From assembly GCA_902362455.1 (NCBI GenBank), contig CABIWJ010000004.1, positions 1 through 64,000 of the forward strand: a stretch of 64,000 nucleotides of DNA, written 5' to 3'. Below, one piece after another: positions 1 through 8,810 of this stretch. A program made the translations under genes and the position numbers. Numbering within the stretch: position 1 is the first letter of the stretch; every line of letters starts with the position of its first letter. The notes below the pieces were generated by a model, which saw only the letters and a program-made list of their open reading frames with translations, was not told where the DNA came from and searched no databases. This DNA comes from Eubacteriaceae bacterium. GTDB lineage: Bacteria > Bacillota > Clostridia > Lachnospirales > Lachnospiraceae.

Positions 1-29
1 ACTAATACTAATAGGTCGAAAGCTTAACC
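1..29 (+). rRNA. rrl: 23S ribosomal RNA, 3' end (partial)
   Basis: The first bases match the conserved 3' terminus of bacterial 23S rRNA (ACTAATAGGTCGA followed by a CTTAACC-like end). The gene begins outside the window. No 5S rRNA is recognised between this end and the terminator at 119-148, so the 5S gene of this operon must lie elsewhere or be absent from it. The exact 3' end is approximate. Confidence 0.85.
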
Positions 30-118
30 AAAACGGTTTAGGAAAGAGGACGGAAGTTAAGAATTGGAAGATAAGTTAATGTGTAGTTTTGAAGGTACAG
101 AAGGATATATAAAGAAGA

Positions 119-148
119 AAAAGAGAACAGATGATGTTCTCTTTTTTG
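119..148 (+). terminator. Rho-independent terminator of the rRNA operon
   Basis: An AGAGAACA / TGTTCTCT stem (about 122-142) with a five-base loop is followed by a run of T. It lies about 90 bases after the 23S end. Confidence 0.85.
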
Positions 149-416
149 CTTGCCAGGAAAATTCGTTGAAATTGTCCTGGTAAGTAAAAAACGCTCCGCG
201 AGGATCGCACTGAGGTGGAGCAGAAAATGTTGCTATATCAACCAGCCGCAGACGGGGAATGTCGCAAGCGACATTCTTTATTCTTGTGTAGAAATATATT
301 AAGTGAAGACCTAAAGAAAGCTAATTGAGAAAAATAAAAATAGAACAACATATGCATTGTTCTATTTTCTTTTATACTGAATCAATATATTCTTATACTA
401 TTATCAAAATTAAAAA
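149..416. other. Gene-free stretch with three serial hairpins
   Basis: I see no gene between the rRNA terminator and the tRNA terminator. Three imperfect palindromes follow one another: CCAGGA...TCCTGG (about 153-180), GCTCCGC...GTGGAGC (about 193-221) and GAATGTCGC/GCGACATTC (257-276, followed by a T-rich stretch, so possibly a terminator). They are much more GC-rich than the surroundings and contain GCGA or CGC in or next to the loop. Confidence 0.6.
337..368 (-). terminator. Terminator of the minus-strand tRNA-Leu
   Basis: AAAATAGAACAA pairs with TTGTTCTATTTT around an eight-base loop. Read on the minus strand the stem is followed by a T-rich tract. It lies 48 bases past the tRNA 3' end. 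Confidence 0.75.
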
Positions 417-500
417 TGCACTCGATGGGACTTGAACCCACACCCAGAAAACTGGACATGAACCTGAATCATGCGCGTATGCCAATTCCGCCACGAGTGC
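417..500 (-). tRNA. tRNA-Leu (anticodon CAG)
   Basis: The minus strand folds into a class II tRNA. The acceptor stem is GCACTCG/CGAGTGC with discriminator A. The D arm contains AATTGG, the anticodon stem is CATGA/TCATG, and the loop TTCAGGT gives anticodon CAG. A long variable arm and a GGTTCAAGTCC T arm follow. It reads CUG codons. CCA is not encoded. Confidence 0.95.
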
Positions 501-531
501 ATAATCTGTTTATAATACAGACATAGCCAAT

Positions 532-560
532 ATTATAACAGTAAAAATAGTAAAAATCAA
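532..560 (-). promoter_or_regulatory. Sigma-A promoter of tRNA-Leu(CAG)
   Basis: On the minus strand TTGATT, 17 bases and TATAAT are found, with a TG extension before the -10 box. The predicted start is about 25 bases upstream of the tRNA. Confidence 0.75.
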
Positions 561-772
561 TATCTTAAACATAATAAAAAAATATTTATTGTTTTATTAA
601 TATGAAATATATGATAAAATTAGATTATAATATTACGTGATGTAAAATTACATAAAAACTATATTCTAGAGATGAAAATTGAGTGTATTATGGGATAATG
701 GTAATCTGTCAGATGTGGTTTATACACATATATATGATAAAGACTCAATAATGATTCGGAAATGGAGATACT

Positions 773-2587
773 ATGGAAGAAAAAATAGCGGAAGATATGG
801 CAGGAAAGATTGAAGAGTTGTCAGAAAACATTAAGAAAAAGAAGAAAAAAATTAAAGAAGAGAAAAAGGAATTACATAATCAGTTTCAGAAGAAAGGGTT
901 AATGAAGAAGATATTACTTGTTTCATTAATACCTATTATAATAATGGCAGTGATGTTAACAGTTATAAGTTCATATAAACTGATAGAAGTAATGAGAGAA
1001 GATGCCTATTCAGAACTTGAAGCAGTTGCTAATATGGTAGATAAGGTTTATGATGAAATTGATGACAGTAATTATGTATACGAAGATGGCGAATTAAAAA
1101 AAGGAAGTTACAGAATAACTAATAACAATACCATGATTGATGCAATTAAGAAGAAAACTGGAGATGACATAACAGTATTTTATAAAAATGAATCTATTTT
1201 GACTACTATATTCGATAAAAAAATGAATAGAGTAAATCATTTATTTGTAAAAGAGGATATAGAGAATACAGTTATAAAAAATGGTAAAGTATACAAATGC
1301 AGAGAAACAATTGCAGGAACAGAATATTGCTCAGTATACATTCCGTTGAAAGATAATTCGGAAAATGTTATTGGTATGTTATCTGCTTCTAAAGAGATAA
1401 AAATAGTAATTGATAAAATGACAGAAGTAGTATTAATTATTGGTTGTTCAATTTTGGCTTTACTTGTAATAACCATTTTTGCAATAACTTATATGGTTAA
1501 TGGTATTATTAAAAGGATTAAGAACGTATCAGGCTATCTTGGAAATATGAGAGGTGGCGATTTGACAACTTCAATTGATAAGAAAGTAATCGATGATAAG
1601 ACAGAAATTGGTGACATAGCCGAATCAGCAATAAAGCTTAATTTTTCATTGAGTGAAATGATAGAGAATATAAAAAATATTGTTAATAATCTTTCAGAGT
1701 CATCAGTTAAGATAAAAGAAACAGTTGATATTACTAATAGTACAACAGAAGAAGTCGATAAAGCAATAGAGGAGATTGCGACGGGAACAGTATCACAGGC
1801 AGAAGAGACACAGAATGCCACAAATGATATTATAGCTATGGGACAGGAGATTGAGAGAATATCAAAGTCTGTCGAGAATCTTACTAATAACTCTAAGATA
1901 ATGAAGAAAAATGGCGAAGAAGCACATAAAATGGTTGTTGAACTATCAGTAGCAAATGCAAAAACTATGTCAGCAGTAGACAGAATATATAAACATACTG
2001 AACTTACTAATGATGCGGTATTAAGAATAAGCAATGCAGCAAATGCTATAACAGCTATTGCTGATGAAACTAATCTGTTAGCCTTGAATGCAAGTATAGA
2101 AGCAGCGAGAGCAGGAGAAAATGGTAAAGGCTTTGCAGTGGTAGCAAGTGAGATACAGTCATTAGCTGAACAGACTAATGTTTCAGCAGATGAGATAATG
2201 AATGAAATTAATGGTTTAATGTCTGAATCAGAAAAATCAGTAGAAGTTATGAGAGAAGTTAAAATCAATGTTGATATGCAGTCAAGTAAGCTTGCTAATA
2301 CAAAAGAAAATTTCAATGTAGTAATAGATGGAGTTATGAAATCTGTTGAAAGTGTAAGTGAAATCGAATTACTTATGAATGAATTAAATGAAAACAGAAA
2401 ACTAATAATTGACATAATACAGTCGTTGTCAGCAATTTCAGAAGAAAATGCGGCAGCTTCAGAAGAAACGTCTGCATCTACAATACAATTAAGTGAAGTA
2501 ATTAACGACTTAGCTAAAGATGCAGATAGTTTAAATAATTTAGCGCAGACACTTAACAAGGAAATAAGTGTATTTAAAACAGTATAA
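773..2587 (+). CDS. Methyl-accepting chemotaxis protein
   Basis: This 604-residue transmembrane chemoreceptor would sense an extracellular signal and control a CheA-CheW array. Residues 1-44 form a highly charged cytoplasmic segment rich in Lys/Glu. TM1 is at about 46-66, an extracellular Cache-like sensor at about 67-213, and TM2 at about 216-240, followed by a HAMP domain and the MCP signalling coiled coil. The hairpin tip is present ([16 protein letters not shown], then [11 protein letters not shown]). GGAGA at 764-768 supports the ATG at 773. No che gene is adjacent, so it is an orphan receptor. The ligand is unknown. The long charged N-terminal extension before TM1 is unusual for the family. 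Confidence 0.93.
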   Translation: MEEKIAEDMAGKIEELSENIKKKKKKIKEEKKELHNQFQKKGLMKKILLVSLIPIIIMAVMLTVISSYKLIEVMREDAYSELEAVANMVDKVYDEIDDSNYVYEDGELKKGSYRITNNNTMIDAIKKKTGDDITVFYKNESILTTIFDKKMNRVNHLFVKEDIENTVIKNGKVYKCRETIAGTEYCSVYIPLKDNSENVIGMLSASKEIKIVIDKMTEVVLIIGCSILALLVITIFAITYMVNGIIKRIKNVSGYLGNMRGGDLTTSIDKKVIDDKTEIGDIAESAIKLNFSLSEMIENIKNIVNNLSESSVKIKETVDITNSTTEEVDKAIEEIATGTVSQAEETQNATNDIIAMGQEIERISKSVENLTNNSKIMKKNGEEAHKMVVELSVANAKTMSAVDRIYKHTELTNDAVLRISNAANAITAIADETNLLALNASIEAARAGENGKGFAVVASEIQSLAEQTNVSADEIMNEINGLMSESEKSVEVMREVKINVDMQSSKLANTKENFNVVIDGVMKSVESVSEIELLMNELNENRKLIIDIIQSLSAISEENAAASEETSASTIQLSEVINDLAKDADSLNNLAQTLNKEISVFKTV

Positions 2588-2620
2588 TTATTTATCATAT
2601 AATATATTAATATCTAAAGT

Positions 2621-2664
2621 AAATAACTTCTAGCCAATAAAAAAGGTTGGAAGTTATTTTTTTA
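2621..2664 (+). terminator. Terminator of the chemoreceptor gene
   Basis: AAATAACTTC-T-AGCC pairs with GGTT-G-GAAGTTATTT (2621-2635 with 2645-2659), followed by a T run. Confidence 0.85.
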
Positions 2665-2850
2665 AATAATATTATATAGATATAAAGTGTCATTCAAAAA
2701 TAATAAGGTAATATTTGAAGATAATGTTTAAGTGAGAGTATACTTTTAATTTTAGACGGGAATTCTGTAAGTAAAATTTTGACGAATAATGAGATTGAAA
2801 TATAAAAATAAATAATTTAACAAAATAATAGAAAAATAATTAAAAAGTTG

Positions 2851-2879
2851 TTGACAAATGTCTATATTAATGTTAATAT
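2851..2879 (+). promoter_or_regulatory. Sigma-A promoter of tRNA-Leu(AAG)
   Basis: A perfect TTGACA -35 box is followed after 17 bases by TAATAT with a TGt extension. Transcription would start about 23 bases before the tRNA. Confidence 0.85.
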
Positions 2880-2908
2880 AATTAACGCATTTGAGTTAAC
2901 AAATGAAT

Positions 2909-2992
2909 GCGGAAATGCTGGAATTGGCAGACAGGCTAGACTAAGGATCTAGTGTTGGCAACGACGTGAGGGTTCAAGTCCCTTTTTCCGCA
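2909..2992 (+). tRNA. tRNA-Leu (anticodon AAG)
   Basis: This is a class II tRNA. The acceptor is GCGGAAA/TTTCCGC with discriminator A, and the D arm holds AATTGG. The anticodon stem CTAGA/TCTAG closes the loop CTAAGGA, so positions 34-36 read AAG. A long variable arm and the GGTTCAAGTCC T arm follow. Most bacteria use GAG for CUU/CUC; an A34 here would need deamination to inosine to read CUC. CCA is not encoded. Confidence 0.93.
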
Positions 2993-2997
2993 TTGCA

Positions 2998-3026
2998 AGC
3001 CCTTAGAGATAACTAAGGGCTTTTTA
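2998..3026 (+). terminator. Terminator of tRNA-Leu(AAG)
   Basis: AGCCCTTAG pairs with CTAAGGGCT around a six-base loop, followed by TTTT. Confidence 0.9.
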
Positions 3027-3084
3027 CGTTATATAAAATTTATTTAAGTATCTGTTAGAAGAATATGGAATGGAGGTATGCTTT

Positions 3085-3798
3085 ATGTCAACACCACATA
3101 ATAGTGCAAATAAGGGGGATATAGCAAAAACTGTATTGATGCCCGGAGATCCTTTAAGAGCAAAATTTATAGCTGAAACATTTTTAACTGATGTTAAACA
3201 GTTTAATGAAGTCAGAAATATGTTTGGATATACAGGAAAGTATAATGGAAAAGAAGTTTCCGTAATGGGCTCAGGTATGGGTATGCCATCAATTGGTATC
3301 TATTCATATGAGTTATATTCAATGTATGGTGTAGAAAATATAATAAGAATTGGTTCAGCAGGTTCATATTGTGAAGAAGCAGGAGTGTTTGATGTAGTAC
3401 TTGCCAATGCTGCTTATTCAGAATCAAGCTATGCAAAGATACAGAGTGGATATGATAAGGATATTACATATCCATCAGAAGTTTTAAATTATAAAATCAG
3501 AAAATCAGCCCAAAATCTTGGTAAAAAGATAATAGAGGGTTGTGTACATTCATCAGATGTATTTTATAGAGAAGATAAAACTCCTTATTATAAGAATTTA
3601 TATGAAGAAAAAGGCTGTGTATGTGTTGAGATGGAGAGCTTTGCGTTATTCCATAATGCATCAGTCTTAGGTAAAAATGCAGCATGTATTCTTACAATAT
3701 CTGATTCGTTTGTATCTTCCCAGGTTACAACCGCAAATGAGAGACAGAAATCATTTACAGATATGATGGAAATTGCATTAGATGCAGCAATTATGTAG
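3085..3798 (+). CDS. deoD: Purine-nucleoside phosphorylase, DeoD type
   Basis: The enzyme cleaves purine (deoxy)nucleosides with phosphate to base and (deoxy)ribose-1-phosphate in purine salvage. The 237-residue product has the length and landmarks of the hexameric high-molecular-mass class: an N-terminal STPHN segment, MPGDPLRAK (phosphate site), GSGMGMPS, RIGSAGS, VEMESFALF (ribose-binding Met/Glu) and ISDSF with the catalytic Asp. GGAGG at 3072-3076 is 8 bases before the ATG at 3085. An in-frame ATG at 3070 lies upstream of that site and is rejected. The gene stands alone after the tRNA terminator. Confidence 0.96.
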   Translation: MSTPHNSANKGDIAKTVLMPGDPLRAKFIAETFLTDVKQFNEVRNMFGYTGKYNGKEVSVMGSGMGMPSIGIYSYELYSMYGVENIIRIGSAGSYCEEAGVFDVVLANAAYSESSYAKIQSGYDKDITYPSEVLNYKIRKSAQNLGKKIIEGCVHSSDVFYREDKTPYYKNLYEEKGCVCVEMESFALFHNASVLGKNAACILTISDSFVSSQVTTANERQKSFTDMMEIALDAAIM

Positions 3799-4010
3799 AT
3801 ATGTAGAATAAAAGTATAAAAATATTTACATAAAAAAAGGAAATAAAAGATTTATGTAGAATAATATATATGGAGGATTGTGATAATCACAGAATTATAA
3901 ATTATATTAGTTATAATTATCGATTTACAATGCCTGAATCAATTTTGAATTAGTTCCAAAGCAGATTTATAATAATTTTATAGTAGAATATAATAGCAGG
4001 GAGGAATTTG

Positions 4011-5018
4011 ATGACTATTAGAGAAGAATTAGAGGAAATTGAATTAAAAACTCTTAGTAAATATGCGTCATTTAGCAGATATTCCAAAGGTCGCGACAGA
4101 GAAGAAACTCCATGTGATATACGAACCTGTTATCAGAGAGACAGAGACAGGATAATTCATTGTAAGGCATTTAGACGATTGAAACATAAAACACAGGTAT
4201 TTTTAGCACCGGCAGGTGACCATTATAGAACCAGACTCACGCATACTCTTGAGGTTTCGCAGATTGCTAGAACAATAGCAAAAGCTCTTAGGATGAATGA
4301 GGATTTGACGGAAGCAATTGCTCTTGGACATGATTTGGGACATACTCCATTTGGACATGCCGGAGAATCGGCACTTAATAATATTTGCAAGGATGGTTTC
4401 GCACATTTTGAGCAGAGTATAAGGGTAGTCGAGATTCTAGAGAAGAAGGGTCAGGGATTAAATCTTACTAAGGAAGTAAGGGATGGTATAGTCAACCACA
4501 GAACTTCAGGCAATCCATCTACTATGGAAGGTAAGATTGTCAGACTTTCGGATAAAATAGCATACATTAATCATGATATAGATGATGCGATTAGAGGAAA
4601 AATACTTAGTGAAAGTGATTTGCCTGTCGAATTTACAAATATATTAGGTCATTCTAAAAAAGAAAGACTTAATACGATGATTTATGATATTGTTAATAAC
4701 AGTCTAGATGAACCAGATATTATAATGTCGGTAAGAATAGAAAGTGCAATGAAGGGGCTGCGTGAGTTTATGTTTAAAAACGTGTACTCTAATCCTGTAG
4801 CAAAGGGAGAAGAGATAAAGGCAAAACGTATGCTTACACAATTATATAATTATTATTTATACCATATAGAAGAGATGCCGGAAGAATATATATGGCTTAT
4901 CAATGTTAGAAAAGAGAGGCCTGAAAGAGTAGTATGTGATTATATTGCTGGAATGACTGATCAGTATTCAGTTAGAAAATTTGAAGAATTATTTGTTCCA
5001 TCTTTCTGGAAGTCATAA
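4011..5018 (+). CDS. dgt: dGTP triphosphohydrolase family HD enzyme
   Basis: It is predicted to hydrolyse dGTP (or dNTPs) to deoxynucleoside and triphosphate. The HD-domain metal ligands are visible: RLTHTLEVSQIA, then HDLGHTPFGHAGE and a later IAYINHDIDD. The protein has 335 residues, the short Gram-positive form rather than the longer E. coli Dgt. GGGAGG ends 6 bases before the ATG at 4011; a TTG directly before it (4008) is less likely. The gene precedes dnaG and rpoD, a common clostridial order, which suggests coupling to replication. Confidence 0.93.
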   Translation: MTIREELEEIELKTLSKYASFSRYSKGRDREETPCDIRTCYQRDRDRIIHCKAFRRLKHKTQVFLAPAGDHYRTRLTHTLEVSQIARTIAKALRMNEDLTEAIALGHDLGHTPFGHAGESALNNICKDGFAHFEQSIRVVEILEKKGQGLNLTKEVRDGIVNHRTSGNPSTMEGKIVRLSDKIAYINHDIDDAIRGKILSESDLPVEFTNILGHSKKERLNTMIYDIVNNSLDEPDIIMSVRIESAMKGLREFMFKNVYSNPVAKGEEIKAKRMLTQLYNYYLYHIEEMPEEYIWLINVRKERPERVVCDYIAGMTDQYSVRKFEELFVPSFWKS

Positions 5019-5027
5019 TATAGAATG

Positions 5028-5098
5028 CAGGTAATTAAATAAATACTTAGTTAGTAGTTACATATTATACGAATTATAGGGTAAATTGTAATTACCTG
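5028..5098 (+). repeat. Inverted repeat in the dgt-dnaG spacer
   Basis: CAGGTAATTA (5028-5037) is exactly complementary to TAATTACCTG (5089-5098), separated by about 51 bases. It ends about 20 bases before the dnaG ribosome binding site and could close a structured leader. No T run follows, so it is not a typical terminator. Confidence 0.5.
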
Positions 5099-5125
5099 TA
5101 TAGATAGCATAAAAGTGAGGAAGAT

Positions 5126-6910
5126 ATGTATTATTCAGATGATTTGATTGAGGAAATAAGGTCTAGAAATGATATTGTAGATGTAATTTCTTCATATGTG
5201 AAATTGAAAAAACAGGGAGCAACATATTTTGGATTATGCCCATTTCATAATGAGAAGTCACCATCATTTTCCGTAACACCGGGTAAACAGATGTATTATT
5301 GCTTTGGTTGTGGTGAAGGTGGAAATGTATATTCATTTATTATGAAATATGAGAATTATTCATTTGTAGAAGCTGTTAAGATGTTAGCAGACAGAGCAGG
5401 AATAACTCTTCCAGAGGCAGAATATTCAGAAGAAGAAAGAAAAAGAGCAGATTTGCGTGCCAACCTGTTAGAAATTAATAAAAAGGCGGCAATGTATTTT
5501 CATCATCAGTTGAAAAGTGAAAAAGGAAAGATAGGTCTTAAGTATTTTAACGAAAGAGGACTTGATAATGAAACTATTGTAAGATTTGGTCTTGGATATT
5601 CAACAAAGACAAGTAATGATTTATATCAATATATGAAAACATTTGGATATTCAGATGATATATTAAAGGAATCAGGGCTTTTTTCATTCTCTGAGAAAGG
5701 AACTTATGATAAATTCTGGAACAGAGTTATGTTTCCTATTCTTGATATTAACAGTCGTGTAATTGGTTTCGGCGGTCGTGTTATGGGCGAGGGTGAACCG
5801 AAATACCTCAATTCACCGGAGACTAAGATATTTGAGAAGAGCCGTAATCTGTATGGTATGAATTTCGCAAGGATAAGCAGGAAACCATATTTACTTATAT
5901 GCGAAGGATATATGGATGTTATAGCTTTACACAGGGCAGGTTTTACTAATGCAGTGGCGGCACTTGGTACAGCATTTACAGACCAGCATGCGATGCTTAT
6001 TAAGAGGTATGTAAAGGAAGTCGTACTTACCTTTGATAGTGATGGAGCAGGTCGAAAAGCGGCTCTAAGGGCTATTCCGATATTAAAGCGTGCAGGCATT
6101 GCAATGAAAGTGTTAGATATGACACCATATAAGGATCCTGATGAATTTATAAAGAATTTAGGAGCCGACGAATATCAAAAGAGAATAGACAATGCAATGA
6201 ACAGCTTTATATTTGAAATAAAAATGATGAGAGAGCAGTATGATTTAGATGATCCTCATGCAAAAGCGGAATTCTATAATAATGTTGCTAATAAATTATT
6301 AGAATTTCCGGACGAGCTAGAAAGAAACGTGTATATTGAAGCTGTAAGTAAAGAATTTATGATACCATTTGAGAGTCTTGATAAAATGGTTAAAAAGTTA
6401 GCTCTATCGTATAGTGGAGAAGGATATACTGATAGATATAATGAAAATGAAGTAAATGAAGAAATAGAAAGAGACTTAAAGAAATCTAAAAAACATTTAG
6501 AAGATGGTGTTAAGCAGGCTCAGAAGATTTTATTGACATGGTTGATAGAAGATGAGAATATTTATGGAAAAATTAAAGATATTATTTCAGAAAAGGATTT
6601 TGTCGAGCCATTGTATTATATGGTAGCAAAAATGCTATTTGAACAGTTAGAAAGTGGAGCAATTAATCCGGCGAAGATTCTGAATCAATTTACTGAAGAG
6701 GACGAACATAGAGAAGCAGCAGAATTGTTTAATACTTCATTACGTGAAGAGATGAGCAGTCAGGAAAAGGAAAAAGCACTTAATGATACAGTGTATAAGG
6801 TTAAGAAAAATAGTCTTGATTATGCAAGCAGAAATGCTAAAGAAGTAAGTGAATTACAGGAAATTATCAATGAACAGAAAAAATTGCAGAAAATACGCAT
6901 AATACTGTAA
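5126..6910 (+). CDS. dnaG: DNA primase
   Basis: DnaG makes RNA primers at the replication fork and interacts with DnaB. The 594-residue protein has the N-terminal CHC2 zinc finger ([11 protein letters not shown] and YCFGCGEGG, about residues 40-66). The catalytic core with the EGYMDVIAL Toprim motif (about 257-265) and [10 protein letters not shown] follows. The C-terminal third is the helicase-binding region. GTGAGGAAGAT precedes the ATG. It is followed at a short distance by rpoD, as in the macromolecular synthesis operon but without rpsU. Confidence 0.97.
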   Translation: MYYSDDLIEEIRSRNDIVDVISSYVKLKKQGATYFGLCPFHNEKSPSFSVTPGKQMYYCFGCGEGGNVYSFIMKYENYSFVEAVKMLADRAGITLPEAEYSEEERKRADLRANLLEINKKAAMYFHHQLKSEKGKIGLKYFNERGLDNETIVRFGLGYSTKTSNDLYQYMKTFGYSDDILKESGLFSFSEKGTYDKFWNRVMFPILDINSRVIGFGGRVMGEGEPKYLNSPETKIFEKSRNLYGMNFARISRKPYLLICEGYMDVIALHRAGFTNAVAALGTAFTDQHAMLIKRYVKEVVLTFDSDGAGRKAALRAIPILKRAGIAMKVLDMTPYKDPDEFIKNLGADEYQKRIDNAMNSFIFEIKMMREQYDLDDPHAKAEFYNNVANKLLEFPDELERNVYIEAVSKEFMIPFESLDKMVKKLALSYSGEGYTDRYNENEVNEEIERDLKKSKKHLEDGVKQAQKILLTWLIEDENIYGKIKDIISEKDFVEPLYYMVAKMLFEQLESGAINPAKILNQFTEEDEHREAAELFNTSLREEMSSQEKEKALNDTVYKVKKNSLDYASRNAKEVSELQEIINEQKKLQKIRIIL

Positions 6911-6939
6911 AACTTAGATGTATTGGAGGACGGCACAAT

Positions 6940-8070
6940 ATGAATGAAAATGATTTAAAATTTAATGAGAGAATAGCAAAACTGTTAGAATTGTCTAAAA
7001 AGAATAATAATTCGTTAAAATATGAAGATATTATGGCAGAATTTCCAGATACTTCAGAAGACGGAGAATTATTTGACAGGGTTTTTGAGCAACTTGAAAA
7101 GGCAAAGGTTGAAATTATTCCAATGTCGGATAAAGAGATGGATTCATCAGCTCTTTTAGATGAAATTGATGGTGATGAAAAGTATGAAGGCATACCTGAT
7201 GTAGATTTATCGAAGGTAGATTTGTCTGTTCCGGAGGGTGTTGGAATGGATGATCCCGTAAGAATGTATCTTAAGGAAATAGGTAAAGTGCCACTTTTGA
7301 CAGCAGAAGAGGAAATTGAACTTGCCAAGAAAATAGAATTAGGTGATGAAGAAGCTAAACAGAAGCTTGCTGAGGCTAATTTACGTCTTGTTGTAAGTAT
7401 TGCAAAAAGATATGTTGGAAGAGGAATGTTATTCTTGGATCTGATTCAGGAGGGTAATTTAGGTCTGATTAAGGCTGTTGATAAGTTCGATTACAGAAAA
7501 GGATATAAATTCAGCACATATGCTACATGGTGGATAAGACAGGCAATTACAAGGGCAATTGCGGATCAGGCAAGAACAATCAGAATACCGGTCCATATGG
7601 TAGAGACCATTAATAAGATTATGAGAGTGTCAAGACAGTTAGTTCAGGAACTTGGAAGAGAACCAAGTGCTGAGGAGATAGCTAAAAAACTTGATATGCC
7701 TGTTGAGAAAGTAAGAGAAATTATTAAGATAGCCCAGGAACCTGTATCATTAGAGACACCTATCGGAGAAGAGGAGGATAGTCATTTAGGTGACTTCATA
7801 CAGGATGATAATGTTCCTGTTCCTTCTGAAGCAGCAGCCTATACAATGTTAAAAGAGCAGATAGGAGAAGTTCTAACATCGCTTACTCCAAGAGAACAGT
7901 TAGTTTTAAGACTTAGATTTGGACTTGATGATGGACGTTCAAGAACGCTTGAAGAGGTTGGAAAAGAATTTAATGTTACAAGAGAGAGAATAAGACAGAT
8001 AGAGGCAAAATCTTTGAGAAAATTAAGACATCCAAGCAGAAGTAAAAAGTTAAAGGATTATCTTGATTAA
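6940..8070 (+). CDS. rpoD: RNA polymerase primary sigma factor RpoD (sigma-A)
   Basis: This is the housekeeping sigma factor that directs RNA polymerase to TTGACA/TATAAT promoters. The 376-residue protein has region 1.1, then [16 protein letters not shown] (1.2). Regions 2.1-2.4 contain [18 protein letters not shown] and the -10 reading helix [14 protein letters not shown]. Region 3 follows, and region 4.2 has [20 protein letters not shown]. Like other Firmicutes sigma-A proteins it lacks the large proteobacterial non-conserved insert. GGAGGA at 6925-6930 fixes the ATG at 6940. The -35 and -10 boxes seen in this window fit its specificity. Confidence 0.98.
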   Translation: MNENDLKFNERIAKLLELSKKNNNSLKYEDIMAEFPDTSEDGELFDRVFEQLEKAKVEIIPMSDKEMDSSALLDEIDGDEKYEGIPDVDLSKVDLSVPEGVGMDDPVRMYLKEIGKVPLLTAEEEIELAKKIELGDEEAKQKLAEANLRLVVSIAKRYVGRGMLFLDLIQEGNLGLIKAVDKFDYRKGYKFSTYATWWIRQAITRAIADQARTIRIPVHMVETINKIMRVSRQLVQELGREPSAEEIAKKLDMPVEKVREIIKIAQEPVSLETPIGEEEDSHLGDFIQDDNVPVPSEAAAYTMLKEQIGEVLTSLTPREQLVLRLRFGLDDGRSRTLEEVGKEFNVTRERIRQIEAKSLRKLRHPSRSKKLKDYLD

Positions 8071-8105
8071 AGTTATGGATTAAATGCCCTGAAGTGGAGG
8101 ACAAT

Positions 8106-8807
8106 GTGAAACTATCAGACAGATTACAGGCAGTTGCATCATTTGTGACACCCGGCTTAAGGGTAGCTGATATAGGAACTGACCATGGATATATACCTAT
8201 TTATTTAACAGAGCAGGGAATAGTACCCTATGCCATTGCGATGGATATAAATAAAGGTCCTATATTACGTGCACAGGAAAATATAAAAGAAAATGGTTTA
8301 GAGAAGCTTATAGAGACAAGATTATCTAATGGTTTTGATAAATTAGAACCGGGAGAAGCTGATTGTGCGGTAATTGCCGGAATGGGTGGAGAGCTGATTA
8401 CAAAGATTTTAGATAATGGAAGAAATGTGACAGATGAACTTAAAGAGTTAGTATTATCGCCACATTCGGAAGTATGGCTCGTAAGAAAATATCTTCATAA
8501 TAATGATTTTAAGATTATTGATGAGAAAATGATTATTGATGAGGATAAATTCTATACGATAATGAAAGTCGTAAAGGGCATAGATGACATTTATTCAGAA
8601 GAAGATTATATGTATGGTAAAATACTTATAGAAAAGAAAGATGAAGTATTAATGAAATACATTTACAAGGAATATAATAAAGTTGAGAAGATATTTGAAA
8701 ATATAAGCAAAAACGGCACTGATAATGCAAAATCAAGAATAGCAGAGTTAGAAAAAGAAAAGAAAATGCTTACTAATGTAATGAATAAATTAGAAAATGG
8801 AGACTAA
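8106..8807 (+). CDS. trmK: tRNA (adenine-22-N1)-methyltransferase
   Basis: The SAM-dependent enzyme methylates N1 of A22 in tRNA. Family landmarks are LSDRLQAVASFV at the start, the SAM motif VADIGTDHGYIP, AMDIN, and the catalytic-region motif IAGMGGELI. The start is best placed at the GTG at 8106, 5 bases after GGAGG (8096-8100), giving 233 residues that begin like other TrmK proteins. The GTG at 8094 overlaps the ribosome binding site and is unlikely. A C-terminal charged helical region (about 170-233) is typical. It follows rpoD as in Bacillus and clostridia. Confidence 0.93.
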   Translation: MKLSDRLQAVASFVTPGLRVADIGTDHGYIPIYLTEQGIVPYAIAMDINKGPILRAQENIKENGLEKLIETRLSNGFDKLEPGEADCAVIAGMGGELITKILDNGRNVTDELKELVLSPHSEVWLVRKYLHNNDFKIIDEKMIIDEDKFYTIMKVVKGIDDIYSEEDYMYGKILIEKKDEVLMKYIYKEYNKVEKIFENISKNGTDNAKSRIAELEKEKKMLTNVMNKLENGD

Positions 8808-8810
8808 GGT

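Larger units (their letters stand above)
2588..2908. other. Intergenic region between the chemoreceptor and tRNA-Leu(AAG)
   Basis: Apart from the terminator at 2621-2664 and the tRNA promoter at 2851-2879, I see no gene or clear structure in this AT-rich stretch. Confidence 0.6.

Noticed and set aside
600..772. Possible c-di-GMP or other riboswitch before the chemoreceptor
   Set aside because: No conserved riboswitch core was found in the leader.
1534..2598. Long minus-strand open frame (354 codons)
   Set aside because: It is the antisense shadow of the chemoreceptor coiled coil, with low-complexity Ser/Ile/Leu composition and no ribosome binding site.
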